From contig JAMXIF010000045.1 of the NCBI GenBank assembly GCA_028583685.1, forward strand, positions 7,573,371-7,637,370: a stretch of DNA of 64,000 nucleotides. The letters run 5' to 3'. Positions 1 through 63,144 of the stretch are shown here, piece after piece. The position numbers and the translations under genes were made by a program. Origin of the DNA: Petaurus breviceps papuanus. Its lineage: Eukaryota; Chordata; Mammalia; Diprotodontia; Petauridae. The notes under the pieces are model-generated. The model saw nothing but the letters and a program-made list of their open reading frames with translations, did not search any database and was not told the DNA's origin. Position 1 is the first letter of the stretch; each line of letters starts with the position of its first letter.

Positions 1-395
1 TTTGGGGGATCTCTAGGTCTACAGCAATTTTAAATTTTGGTTGATGTTTTCTTTGATTTATTTATCTCTTCAGCTTTAGTTCCTGAGCTGAGACTGTAGG
101 ATAAGACCAAGCTACATCTCCTATTACACTCTTCGGTGGAGTGGTCAGCCCTGCTTAGTTAAACCATAGGCAAGTTTTTGTATTGGCCTCTACCTGCCAG
201 GGTTCAGCCCATTCTGGATCTTTGAGTTTCAGAGCCTTGCATCTTCAGGGGTCCTCTGGTGTTTCAGGATAGAATTCTAGTGGTCTTGGAGCCACTGGGC
301 CTAGAGTATCTCTCTCTGAGCACCATGACCACCCTTGACCTTTCTGATACTACCTAATCCTTTCTTCCTTCCTTAGAGTGGAAGATGTCTTCATT
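1..395. other. Intron 12 sequence, unclassified
   Basis: Start of the window, inside the intron upstream of exon 13. AT-rich, with no open frame that resembles a protein and no repeat that I can name. It could belong to the antisense L1 that becomes recognisable after position ~840. Confidence 0.4.
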
Positions 396-397
396 CT

Positions 398-553
398 TTT
401 TTGTTTGTTTGTTTTTTGGAGGGCAATTGGGGTTAAAAGACTTACCCAAAGTCACACGGCTAGTAAGTGTGTCAAGTGTCTGGGGCCAGATTTGAACCCA
501 GGTCCTCCTGACTCCAGCGCCGGTGCTCTATTCCTGTGCCACCTAGCCGCCCC
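398..553 (-). repeat. Marsupial tRNA-derived SINE (WALLSI/WSINE/MAR1 type)
   Basis: Read on the minus strand it begins with a GGGGCGGCTAGGTGGCACAG-like head, has a B-box-like segment around GGTTCAAATC, and ends in an A/T tail. On the plus strand this appears as a T-rich start followed by CAATTGGGGTTAA. Flanking 13-bp copies at 388-400 and 555-567 match at 11 of 13 positions, consistent with a target-site duplication. Exact subfamily is not assigned. Confidence 0.85.
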
Positions 554-839
554 ATCTCCATTCTTCTTGCATCCAGACATGTTTAAACCCTGTGCTACAC
601 AGGGTGTCTCTGGCTTGGAGGCTGAGTACCTGGGTTCCTGTGCCTTTCCTGGCTTTTGCTTTGCCGGAGGTCTCCTTTCCCTTTGCCTCTGGGACAATTG
701 GCTTGATTTTTTTGTACAGGTCTAGGGTAGAAGAAGTCAGATTTCTTTTTCATTCAGTGTGGAGTGACTTTCATGTTTTTGCTGTAATGAGTTGCTGCAA
801 TTGGGGAGTTAGAAATTTCTCTTGATATTCTAGATCTTT

Positions 840-1765
840 TGTTCCATCAAGTGAGTTTTGTTATTTTGTCTAACTCTGAAAAGGATCTCTTTTGTAGTTT
901 GGTGTTACTCTCCGTCTCTCCATTGACTTTGTAAATCTTGTAGTTTTATTATTTTGATACGGCACAGCCACGAGTGCTGGCGTCCTTCTGTTACTCAGGT
1001 TGCTGTTTCTTTAATGAGCATTTTATAATTGTCACTCAGCAGCTGTTGGATGTACTCGGGCAGGTGAACTCCTAAATGTTTCATGCATTTGGTAGTTATT
1101 TTGCTTAGGATTTCGTTTTATGTTATTGCCTTTTAGATTTTGTTATTGATATATAGGAATGCTTTCAGATTGTTTGGTTTTATTTTGTAGCCTGCAACTC
1201 TGTCAAAGCTGTTCTCTCATTTGCTTTCTTTGCTAATTCTCTGACTTTTACTAAGTAAACCACCATGTTATCAGCAGAAAGGGATTTTGTTTTGTCTCAT
1301 CTTTTCCTATCTTATTTTTTTATCTTCTCTTTTTACCATTGCCAGCATTTTTAGAATTATGTTGAAAAACATCCAGGTTAGGGGATAGGAAAAGGAAAGA
1401 AGACAACCTTTGCTTTTACTCCTGTATTTATTGGGGAAACTTCTGTTGTGCCCTAATTGCATGGTAGCTTTTGGTTTTAGATACTTTTTGTCATATTTTA
1501 AAAAAAGATACTTTTGTGTCTTTCCTTTGTTTTTAATCACAAATGAATGTTGTATTTTGTCAAAAGTTTTTTATAGTCCTTTGATGTGGTCTGGATTTTT
1601 TAAAAATATAATTAATTATGTTAAGTCTAAGGTTGAATCATCCTTGTATACCTGATATAAATCTGACTTGATCATAGTGACTTTTTTTTTTTAGAAATTA
1701 CTGTAGACTTTTGGTAAGGGTTTTATTTAAATGTTTGAATCAGTATGAAAATGAAGTCTTCACTT
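840..1765 (-). mobile_element. L1 LINE fragment, antisense, ORF2 reverse-transcriptase region
   Basis: The plus strand shows the antisense of L1 ORF2: the stretch meaning 'tagcctgcaactctgtcaaa' and the following ACCATGTTATCAGCAGA correspond to the region around the (F/Y)ADDM catalytic motif, and CCTGATATAAATCTGACTTG at ~1650 corresponds to the well-conserved upstream RT segment. No long frame survives; it looks old and truncated. The edges are approximate, and 554-839 may also belong to it. Confidence 0.7.
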
Positions 1766-1782
1766 CAATATTTATTAATAAA

Positions 1783-1905
1783 TTAATAGAAAAAACATTT
1801 ATTAAACCCTTGTTATGTGCATAGCACTTTGCTCAGTGCTGGGGGTACAAACAAAGGTCAGACAGCCCCTGTTCTGAGACAGCCCATAGGAGCCTTTAAC
1901 TGCAC
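1783..1905. repeat. Ancient L2/MIR-related interspersed repeat
   Basis: Contains the widespread segment 'tatgtgcatagcactttgct ... cagtgctgggggtacaaac' followed by 'gacagcccctgttctgaga', which recurs at 22475-22580, 22990-23160, 29830-29945, 41395-41500 and 46232-46330 in this window. The family name is uncertain. Confidence 0.55.
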
Positions 1906-4384
1906 ATCTGTCAGGTGCTGCCTCTGTGCTGCCTAGGGGGCAGAGAGGCAAAGCAGTTATTAATGCATGTTCTCAGATCGTTTTCATTGATCAAGCCACG
2001 TCTGTCTGTTGTTATATCACTTCACAAAGCCAAGGACTTTGGTGGCAAGAAATCTCCCCGAGACTTTCAGTAGCTGTGGAACTTGCAGTGTCTGCTGTAT
2101 TCAGAGTGTGGTGCTGGGTCCCCATCCATAGAAGCTTATATTTTTCTGAACTGAATACTGGACTTATACATAAGCATAAGGTAGGGGCGGATCGAGGTCA
2201 GAGGGGAAATTTGAGAAGGTGATGTGTACATTGGAAGAAGACAAGGCTTGTGAGAGGATGGCATGAGAAGGGGGGATGCCTCAGGTATGGGAGGTGAGAC
2301 CACCCGTATGAGGAGGCGGGAGATGGGGCCTGGACTTGGGGAGCATGTTCTCTGCTTTTTTATGTTCGTTTGAATTCCAAATATAAGTTAAGAAGTTGTT
2401 AATTGTGAAAGGCCATAAGGCACACAGCATCATTTGTGTTGTTTCAATACATGAATTACAACCTTGCTTTCACTTAGTATTTTCTCCTACTTAAGTTCAA
2501 CATTTCTCACATAGACCTTGACCTCATCTCATGTTCATTGTGCTCAGATAAAGGGTCATGGCTTTCACTTGCTCAAGATGGCTGTGTCAGAGTGGGGAGG
2601 CCCCTGGAGCTGTGAGGGAGGAGGCCTGCGTCTTCCTCTTAGGAACCACGCATGCACTTGTGAGAAAGTCAGCCCTCCAGCCTCAGGGCCTGCAGCAGCT
2701 TTAAAGGGGGCATGGTCACGATTGCCTGACTTATTTCATAGTGTCCCACTGTGGGACCATGTGAGATGAAGCATGCTAGGTGCCCAGGGTCAGCCATTGT
2801 TAGCTTTGGATGGAGTGGATTAAAGGGCACTTTGAGCAAACAGGACAGAGATAACAGCCCACAACTGCACAGTGTGTGCTCACGTGTGTGTATACATATG
2901 GATTATATGACCTGCATAAAATACTGTGATGTCTGTACACACTCATGATGTGTTCCATATGCTCTGTAGCCTTTTAACATTCATGTTTTAAAGTAATAGG
3001 GGAAAACATGTGAGCAGTGTTTGTACACTGTAAAGCATTACGGCGCAAAGAAAGCAGGAAGACAGTCACCTCATCTTATTTAAGACCCTTCATTCTTGAA
3101 TATACATGGGGTTCATGAGTAAGACAAAACTTCCTGCTCCCGTCACTTATTTTCCATGGCTTTTATCTTTTACTTTGAAAGTCCTTTGAATGGAAACAAA
3201 ATATGAAGTATGAAGTAGACAGATTCCTTAGGTCACATAGGAAAGCAATCTGATTACCCTAGTTACATTTGATGTTTGTATCAAGTAGGTCAGTACCTTT
3301 AGCCTCAATGATTACCCACTTAGCAGACAAGTTCACCTTCAGATTTTCCTTTTGTGTGGTTCTCTGGGCTCTTCACATGCTCTTTAAAAGTGAGACTTTT
3401 CCTGGATCTGGTATCAGCAAGCACATATGCATGGGATAATCGGTGCTCAATGGCTGCTTATGGAATTGAACAGAATTACTAGGTGTCTGATGGACTCTGC
3501 TAAGTAAAGTTTGTTTCCTCCTCATTTGGTACTTGTATGACCTGGACTCTGGAAGCCTCAGCCCCTGGAAGGCAGGCTGTCAGGTCCTTCCAGGATTGAA
3601 TGACCTGCAGCAGAAGTGTCCAAAGGGCCTCCCCAGCCGGATTAAAATGTACTTGGGAAACATTTAACACAATAAATAACAATACAGCAGAACACAGAGA
3701 ATGTTAATAGGTGGCTTTCTAAGTCAGTATGCTGCCCTGTAACTTCGACAGCTCCCTCGTAGGTTAGTTCAACATCTTTGGCTTGGAGGGCTGCATAGTG
3801 AGGAGGAGGAGGAAGAGCTCCCTGTTGTTGGGGTCCTGTAGCTCACTGACCATACAGCCCATCTGCCAACAAGACAGCAGGCCCTTGGTGTGGGTGCGAG
3901 GAAAACCCAGGGACACCGTTCCTTCTTACCAAGGTTACCGAGGGTTAGGGAAGATGCATTCCTTCTCATTCTAAGCCTCTATGAATGAATGCATTTCCCA
4001 TGTTAGGGCAAAAATATTTCTTTTATCACTGATTTTCATACTTAATTTGGTAACCTTGAAATTTAACATCTTCGTTTTTTATTATGATAGCATCCCTGTT
4101 GTTTTCCATTGGCTTTCATTTTTGTTTTAAGCCTTGCTCTATAGCGTTCTTCCTTATGGCACAAACCTTGGGTTCTCAAAGGCTGTGCCAGTGGTCTGAC
4201 CAGCCCTCTCCTTGCTTCAAGTGCAGCTCCATTGGTGGGCTAGCCAAGCTAAAGAGAGAGAGGCTGATCACTATGAGGGACTTGCCAAATGATCAATTTT
4301 TCAGACTGAGTAACTAATAAAACCATCTCCTAAGGTGCAGGGGGATGTCTCCCCTCCTCAATGCCTCCTATAGAGCTGCTGTGT
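1906..4384. other. Intron 12 sequence without recognised elements
   Basis: About 2.5 kb of intron. No splice-flanked exon, no protein-like frame over 100 residues and no repeat I can name with confidence. Confidence 0.5.
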
Positions 4385-4855
4385 CATATTCTCATGGCAC
4401 AGTTCTGATCATGTCAGCCACCTGCTTTAGAAACTTCCAGCCTTCTCGGTTGTCTCTAAGATAAAATACAGGCCTTTTATAGTCCTTCAGAGTCAGGCTC
4501 AGTTTGCCTTGCCATACTCCCCCTAAGCAGATCAGCCTGCTTGCTGTTCCACCCTGTCTCCAGGCCTTTGTATAGCCTGTCCCAGAATACTTTCCCTCAC
4601 CTTTGCCTCTTGGAACTCCTAACACCTTTTAAGGCTTAGCTCAAGTGCCGTGCCTTTCCAGAAGCCTTTCCTGGTTCCACTAGTGACTCCTCTTTGCACC
4701 CTCCATCACTCTTTGTCTGGTTTGTTGTCTTCCCTCAGTAGAACATAAGCTCCTTGAGGGCAGACGTGCCTCACTCTTTTATTTGACTCTCAGTCCTTAG
4801 TCCCATGTCTCAGATATAAGAGGCACTAAAGAAGCATTGCTGGTTGACTTATCTG
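4385..4855 (+). mobile_element. L2 LINE, 3' part of ORF2 plus 3' end
   Basis: Reads TGATCATGTCAGCCACCTGC, AAAATACAGGCC and the TTGAGGGCAGACGTGC signature, in the order of the C-terminal ORF2 and 3' end of L2. It is diverged, has no intact frame and is 5' truncated. L2 elements of this age predate the marsupial-placental split. Confidence 0.85.
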
Positions 4856-5278
4856 CACCAGCATAGGGAGCACCTCCTGCCATCGAGATTGTGTGTGCTT
4901 GAAATGCTGACAGGAGCTTTACTCTCGTATGCCATCATCTCTGAATTCTTTGAGGCTGGGGGTGTCCCCTCAGTGCCCAGGGTGGCAGCTTCCATGAAAT
5001 AGTTACTTACTTTGTAAAAAATAAAAAGTGTTGCATTGCTGTCCTTTGCTGCTGTCTGTCTGTCTGTTCTTTCTTGATATGAACCCTCTTGTATAGCAGG
5101 AACCAGAAAGCAGAGAGCTTTGAGTATTTTCAGCTGTTGGGTCGTCATTTCAAATGAATCCCCCCAGCCTACGCTGCTGCTGCTTGTGAGTCAACTACAC
5201 TAGGTCCTTCAGGACCCTTTGCAAACAGGGCTTCTCACTTTCTCAGCCCTGATCCTTAGTTTGTGTCATTCTCTGTGC

Positions 5279-5526
5279 CTAGAATGCCCTTCTCCATCTC
5301 TGCCTGTCACATCAGTCTTCTTTTTTCATAGCCCCACGCTGTCAGGGCAGTGTGGTACTGTGGCTTGAGGCTGAATCCTTGGACATGGCTCTTACCACCC
5401 TTATGACGATGATGGGCACTTCACCCTTATGGTCTTTAATTTCCTTCTCTGTACAAAGAGGGTGTTGGATTATGTGAACCATACAGCACCTTCCAGGCTA
5501 AATCTGTGATCCTCTGATGCCGTGAA
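5279..5526 (+). repeat. Left arm of a ~250-bp inverted duplication (contains THER/Mon1-like SINE)
   Basis: This segment is the reverse complement of 6399-6656. Over the ~190-bp core (about 5336-5526) I count 13 mismatches, about 93% identity. The outer ~55 bp are similar but weaker. The core reads like a THER1/Mon1-type SINE (CCTTCTCTGTACAAAGAGGG then a GTTGGATTA segment). Ancient SINE copies normally differ far more than this, which favours local duplication. Confidence 0.8.
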
Positions 5527-5689
5527 CATTCCCTCATCTGAACACAGAACACAGTCTCTTTAGACTTTGTCTTGCTTGCAGAAATTTGAGGAAAGATCAC
5601 TTTCAGCTGGAGGATCAAGGCACACTTTTGGAAGAAGTAGCATTTGAACTGAGCCTTGCAAGAAAGATGAGCATTTCTTTTTAAAAAAA

Positions 5690-6395
5690 TTTATTAGTAT
5701 TTTTATGTCACTTGCATTTCTGAAGCTAATTCTTTCCCTTCCCCTGCTTAGAGCCTTCCCTTATAAGAAAAAATTTTTTTAAAAAGTGGAGGTGAGGGAA
5801 AGAAGTGGTTCAGGAAACCCAACCAGCAAACCCACTGAGTCTGACAGTAGATGCACTATTCCATACCCATAGGCCCTCTTCTCAGTAAAGCATGGAGCTG
5901 TGTGGAGAGTCTTCTCTGGGGCCATGATTCGTGGTCATTATAACCACATAGGATTTGTTCTTTTATATTAGTGTAATCATTGTGTAAGTTGTTTTTGCTT
6001 TTTATTCAGCATCCGTTCATATAAATCCTTCCATTATGCTTTGAATTTTTCATATTCGTTGCCTGTATGACAGCAAAGAAATGGAAAAAGAGAATGGACA
6101 GAGAGCACAAAGAAATGGAAAAAATGGAAAAAAACACACGCACACGCACATAAATACACGTACACAACTTGCCCTCCTCTGCCGTGTCTCATCCCCCTTC
6201 CCCTTTCTTCCCCCCACACACATACAGAGCTGCTGCTATGAATATTCTGGTGCGTATGTGACCTTTTTCGTTCTCGTTCCTTTTTGATCTTCTTGTACAT
6301 GTCTGGCAGTGTAATTTCTGGGTGCAAATGGACATTGTAGTTACTGTTTTAGCATAATACCAGATTGCTTTCTAGAATAATTGGTCACCCCGTAA
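5690..6395 (-). mobile_element. Antisense L1-like 3'-end fragment between the inverted arms
   Basis: TTCATATAAATCCTTCCATT with the following TGTATGACAGCA segment, and GCATAATACCAGATTGCTTT near 6352, match the antisense of marsupial L1 3'-UTR-like sequence. A CA-rich interruption lies at about 6128-6165. Boundaries and subfamily are uncertain. Confidence 0.5.
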
Positions 6396-6398
6396 GGA

Positions 6399-6656
6399 AC
6401 CTTCACGGCATCAGAAGGTCACAGATTTAGCCTGGAAGGTTCTGTATGGTTCACATAATCCAACCCCCTCTTTGTACAGAGAAGGAAATGAAAGCCCATA
6501 AGGGTTAAATGCCCACCACGGTCATATGGGTGGTAAGAGCCATGTCCAAGGATTCAGCCTCAAGCCGCAGTACCACACTGCCCTGACAGCGTGGGCATCT
6601 GAAAAATGTTATAGGGAACATTCCAACAGGTAGAGATGGGGAAGGGCATTCCAGTT
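6399..6656 (-). repeat. Right arm of the ~250-bp inverted duplication
   Basis: Reverse complement of 5279-5526, about 93% identical over the core, separated by an ~870-bp spacer. Similarity stops close to GATGCCGTGAA on the inner side of both arms. Confidence 0.8.
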
Positions 6657-7725
6657 CTACCAACAATGTATTTGTAAATCTGTCTTTATTTTTAATAAAT
6701 ATTTTGTTTTTTTCTAATTACACGTAAGTACTTTTTACATTCATATTTTAAAATTTAAGTTCCAAATTCTCCTTTTTGAGAGGGAAAGCAATTTGATAGT
6801 GGTAATAAATGTGCAGTCATGCAAAACGTTTCCATATTAGTCATGTTGTGAAGGAAAACAGAGATCAAAAATACCCCAAGAAAAATAAAGTTTAAAAAAC
6901 AGTAGGCTTTGATTTGTATTCAGACTCCATCAGTTATTTTTTCGGAGGAGGATAGCGTTTTTTTTCATCATGAGACCTTTGGAGGTGTCTTAGATCATTG
7001 TATTGCTGAGAACAGCCAAGTCATTCACGGCTGGTTATCATACAGTATTGTTGTTGCGTATACAGGGTTCTCTTGCTTTTGCTCAGCTCACTTTGCATCA
7101 GTTCCTGTAAGTCTTTCCAGGTTTTTCTGAAAGCGTCCTGCCCATCCTTTCTTACGACACAATGGTATTCTATCACAGTCATATACTGTACCTTGTTCAG
7201 CCATTTCCCAGTTGATGGGCATCCCCTCAATTTCTAGTTCTTTGCCACGACAAAAAGAGCTGGTATAAATATTTGTGTACGTATGGGTTTTTTCCCTTAA
7301 AAAAAAAAAATCTCTTTGCATATAGACCCAGTATTGGTGTTGCTGGCTCAGAGGGTATGGCATGGTTATATGTCCCTTTGAGCATAGTTCCAAATTACTC
7401 TACAGAATAGTTGGATGAGTTCATAACTACACCAGTGGAAGATTAGTTTCTCAATTTCTCACATTCCCCTCCAACATTTGTTATTTTCCTTTTCTGTCAT
7501 GTTGTTTTAATTTGCATTTCTCTAATTGGTAGTGATTTAGCATTTTTTTTATATGGCTATAGATAACTTTGATTTCTTCATGTGAAAACTACCTCTTCAT
7601 ATCTTTTGACCATTTATTACTTGGGGAATGACTTGTACTCTTACAGTTCTCTTTGGTTCAGTTCTCTATATATTTGAGAAATGAGGCCTTTATCAGAGAA
7701 ACTTGCTATAGAAATTTTCTTTCCT

Positions 7726-8387
7726 ACCACTTCTAGGGTTATATCCCAAAGAGATCATAGGACCCATATGTACAAAAATATTTACAGCAGCTCTTTTTGT
7801 GGTGGCAAAGAATTGGAAATTAAGGGGGTGCCCATTCATTGGGGAATGGCTGAACAAATTGTGGTATATGCATGTTATGGAATTGTGCTATTAGAAATGA
7901 GGAGCAGATGGACTTCATATTTACCTGGAGAAGCTTATACGAACTGATACTGAGTGAGAAGAGCAGAACCAGGAGAAATTTGTACACAATTATAGATGCA
8001 ACGTATGTATGATGACCAACTTTGATAGACTGGACTCTTCTCAGCAATGCAGTGATATAAGTCAATGCCAAAAGACTCATGATGGATAGAGATGTCTACA
8101 TTCAGAGAAAGAACTGAGTATGAATCCAGATTGAAGTAAACTACCTGATCTTTTTCTTTTTCTTGTTTGGTTTTGTTTCCTCTTTCCCATTGTTCATTCC
8201 ATCTGATACAATTCTTCTTTATAACCTGACTAATGTCTAATGTGAAAGTATTTGCAGATCCTATACTTGATTGTATGCTATCATGGGTGGGGAAGGGGAG
8301 GGAGGGAGAGAAAATTTGAAACTCAAGGAATTGTGGAATTGAATCTTGTAAACTAAAAGTAAACAAACAAATTAATAAAGACAAAAA
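7726..8387 (+). mobile_element. 5'-truncated L1 3' end inserted in the antisense L1
   Basis: A marsupial L1 3'-UTR in plus orientation: AGATCATAGGACCCATATGT, then AATTGGAAATTAAGG, then AGCAGAACCAGGAGAA, ending in TTAATAAAGAC plus a short A run. A perfect 14-bp duplication AAATTTTCTTTCCT flanks it at 7712-7725 and 8388-8401. The host L1 continues on both sides, so this is a nested insertion and the younger of the two. Confidence 0.9.
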
Positions 8388-10044
8388 AAATTTTCTTTCC
8401 TCAGTTTTCTGCTTTTCTTCTCATCTTGGCTGCACTGGTTTTGTTTGTGCAAAACTTTTAATTAAATCAAAATTATTTATTTTACAACTTGTAATACTCT
8501 CTTGTTTGTTTATAAATTCTTCCCTTATCCACTGATTTGACAGGTAAACTAGTCCATGCTCCCCTAATTTGCTTATGGTATGACCCTTTATGTCTAAATC
8601 ATGTACCCATTTGGAACTTATTTTGGTATACTGTGTGAAATGTTGGTCTCTAGTTAGTTTCTGCCAAACTGCTTTCCAATTTTCCCAGCAGTTTTTGTCA
8701 AATAATAGGTTGATCTTTGTGTTCTATCAAACACTAAATAACTACCATGTACCTAATCTATTCTTCCAACCCACCATTCTTTTTCGTAGCCAGTACCAAA
8801 TAATTTTGATAATTACCACTTTGTAATACAGTTTTGAATCTGGTACGGCTAAGCCAACTTCCTTCACAATTTTTTTTTCATTGAATCACTTGATATTCTT
8901 GCCCTTTTGTTCTTCCAGATGAATTTTGTTATTATTTTTTTTCTAGCACTATAAATAATTTTTGGTAGTTTGACATAGCACTGAATAAATTAATTTAGGT
9001 GGGATCTTCATTTTTATTATATTGGATCAGCTTATCTAAGAGCAATTAATAATTTTCTACTTACTTGGATCTGACTTTATTTGTGGGAAGAATGTTTTGT
9101 AATTGTGTTCATTACATATTACATATAGTTGCTGACCTTGTCTTGGTAGGTAGACTTCCAAGTAGTTCATGTTGTCTACAGTTATTTTAAATGTAATTTC
9201 TCTGTCTCATGCTGCTGGATTTTGTTGGCAACATATAGAAATGCTGATGATTTATGTGTGTTTATTTTATATCCTGCAACTTTGCTAAAGTTCATTATTT
9301 TAGCTAGTTATTTAGTTCTCTAGGGTTTTCTAGGTATACTATCATATCATCTGCAAAGAGTGATAGTTTTGTTTCCTCATTGCCTATTCTAATTCCTTCT
9401 ATTTCTTTTTCTTCTCTTATTGGCACAGCTAACATTTCTAGTACAGTATCGAATAATAGTGGTGATACTGGGCATCTTTGCTTCACAACCTTTATCTTAT
9501 TTGGAAGGCTTCTAGCTTATCTCCATTATAAATAATGCTTGCTGGTGGTTTAGATAGATACTACTTATCATTTTAAGGAAAGAGCCATTTATTTCTATGC
9601 TTTCTAGTGTTTTTAATAGGAATTAGTATTGTATTTTGTCAAAACTTTTTTTTAACATCTATTGAGATAATCATATGATTTCTGTTGGTTATGGTCAGTC
9701 ATGATAATTGTTTTCCTAATATTGAACCAGCCCTGCATTCCTGATGTAAATCCCATCTGGTCATAGTGTATGCTCTTTGTGATATAGTGCTGTAATCTCC
9801 TTGCTAATATTTTACTTAAAATCTTTGCATCAGTATTCATTAGGAGAATTGGTGTATAGTTTTCTTTCCATTTTGACTCTTACTGTTTTTAGTATTAGCA
9901 CCATATAAGTGTCATAAAAGGAATTTGGTGGGACTCCTCCGCCTTTGCTTATTTTTCCAAATAGTAAAATGGTTAAATGTTAGTAGAATTCGTTTCCATC
10001 TGGACCTAGTGATTTTTTCCTTAGGGAGCTCATTAATGACTTTT

Positions 10045-10216
10045 TTTTTTTTAAAAAGTATTTATTTGCTTTTTTGGAAGGGTCAATTGGGGTTAAGTGA
10101 CTTGCCCAAGGTTGCACAGCTAGCTAGTAAGTGTTAAGTGTCTGAGGCTGGATTTGAACTCAGGTACTCCTGACTCCAGGGCTGGTGCTATATTCACTGT
10201 GCCACCTAGCTGCCCC
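10045..10216 (-). repeat. Marsupial tRNA-derived SINE inserted in the L1
   Basis: Antisense SINE with a T-rich start, CAATTGGGGTTAAGTGACTT and an end at CCACCTAGCTGCCCC. Target-site duplication CATTAATGACTTTT is perfect at 10031-10044 and 10217-10230. Resembles the copies at 24699 and 40523. Confidence 0.92.
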
Positions 10217-11449
10217 CATTAATGACTTTTAATAACTCCTAATTATTGCTTTAATTTCCTCATCATTGGTGATGAATTTGCCCTGTTCATTTTTGATATT
10301 GGTAATTTGAGTTTCTTCTCTGTTTTTAAAAATCAAATTAAACTAATGCTTTATTTTATTGTATGTATATATGTATAAAACCAGCTCCTAGTTTTATTTA
10401 TTACTTCAGTGGTTCTTCTACTTACAATTTTATTAGCTTCTCCTTTGATTTTCAGGATTTCTAGTTTAGTGTTTAGTTGAAGATTTTTAATTTGTTCTTT
10501 TTCTAGTTTTTTTTTTTAGTTGCATGCCCAATGCATTGATCTTTTCTTTCTCTATTTTTTTTTTTTTGGTAAACATTCAGAGATATAAATTTTCCCCTAA
10601 ATACTGCTTTGGCTGTATCCCATAAATTTTGGTATGTTGTCTTATTGCTGACATTCACTTTAATACAATTGTTGATTGTTTCCACAATTTGTTCTTTTGA
10701 CTCACTCATTCTTTAGGATTAGATTATTTAGTTTCCAGTTAATTTTTAATTTATGTTTCTACAGCCTCTTATTGAATGTATTTTTTTTGCATTATCGTCT
10801 GAAAAGGATGTATTTAATATTTTGCTTTCGTTTATGCTTCTAATACATGATCAGTTTTTGTGTGGGTGTCATGTATCCCTGAGATAAGGTATATTCCTTT
10901 CTATTCCCATTTAGTTTTCTCCAGAGGTCTGTCATATCTAACTTTTCTAAAATTCTTCCATTTTCTTAACTTCTTTCTTGCTTATTTTTTTTTAAAGTTG
11001 AGGTCCCCCATTAGTATAGTTTTATTGTCTATTTCCTTCTGTACCTTGACTTTTCCTTTAAGATCTTGGATACTATTACCACTTGGTGCATATATGTTTA
11101 ACGTTGATATTGCTTCGTTATCTGTGGTACTTTTTTTTCTTTAGCAAAATATAGGTTTCTTGTTTATCTCTTTTAAATGGCTCTAATTTTGTTTTTCCTT
11201 TGAGATTGTGATTGTCACCACTGCTTTTTTTTTTACTTCAACTGAAGCATAATAGATTCTGCTCCAGTACTTTACCTTTACTCTATATGTACACTCTATA
11301 TACTGTATGTCTCTCTGTTTCAAGTGTGTTTCTAGTAAACAACATGGGATTTTTTTTTTAATCCACTTTTTTGCCCTCTGCTTCCATTTTATGGCTGAGT
11401 TCATCCCATTTACATTCACTGTATGGAAGAAGCAAAAGCATGTTTTTAA

Positions 11450-62632
<51,183 letters not shown>

Positions 62633-62667
<35 letters not shown>

Positions 62668-62722
62668 TGATAAATTTTATATATAGATATAGATATATAT
62701 ATATAGATATAGATATATATAT
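62633..62722. repeat. Compound microsatellite (TG)n then AT/GATA-like
   Basis: A TG run (~30 bp), a short spacer, then alternating TATATAGATATAGATATATA-type sequence. Likely length-polymorphic. Confidence 0.95.
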
Positions 62723-63144
62723 TTTTTTCCAAGTGATCTCCTTTTGGGTGTACAGTCCACATTTGGGAACAGACCATAGTCAGACCAATATGGCACACTT
62801 TTGATCAGAATAATGATAATCTTGTGAGACCCAGTGTGGTAGCTGGCCAGATCTTGGTATTAAGTCTTCTTTCCTGTTAGCCTGTCAGTATATACAGTGT
62901 TGGTAGACTCAGATACGTTTATTTATGACACTTAATGGCACATCTATTGATAAAGCGTCCAGGTGTGTTTGTCGCTGTACCTGTTTGCCTACCTACATCA
63001 ATAAATACGGAGTATACATAGTGCCATCCCCTCATTCTTACTTAGGGTTGGTTGTGCCCAGCTCTTTCCTCTCCATTGCCAAACAAAACAAAATTAAGAA
63101 GCACCTGGTCCATTGTAAACACAAAGAATTTTAAAACAGAGAGA

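Larger units (their letters stand above)
6670..11430 (-). mobile_element. L1 LINE, antisense, 5'-truncated; interrupted by a second L1 tail and a SINE
   Basis: The element runs right to left, with its 3' end near 6670 (antisense poly(A)-like AT-rich end) and its ORF2 endonuclease region near 11430. The 3'-UTR is recognisable at 6990-7440 (CAGCCATTTCCCAGTTGATG at about 7199). ORF2 reverse transcriptase is readable in pieces: minus-strand 9304-9486 encodes a 60-codon open segment with [15 protein letters not shown], and 9652-9840 encodes [14 protein letters not shown]. The endonuclease part is broken and the 5' end is missing, so it is not a working element. Insertions: L1 tail 7726-8387 and SINE 10045-10216. 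It ends only ~55 bp before exon 13. Confidence 0.88.

Noticed and set aside
1-840. Endogenous retrovirus or LTR at the window start
   Set aside because: No LTR ends, primer-binding site or gag/pol-like frame can be seen; the neighbouring sequence is antisense L1.
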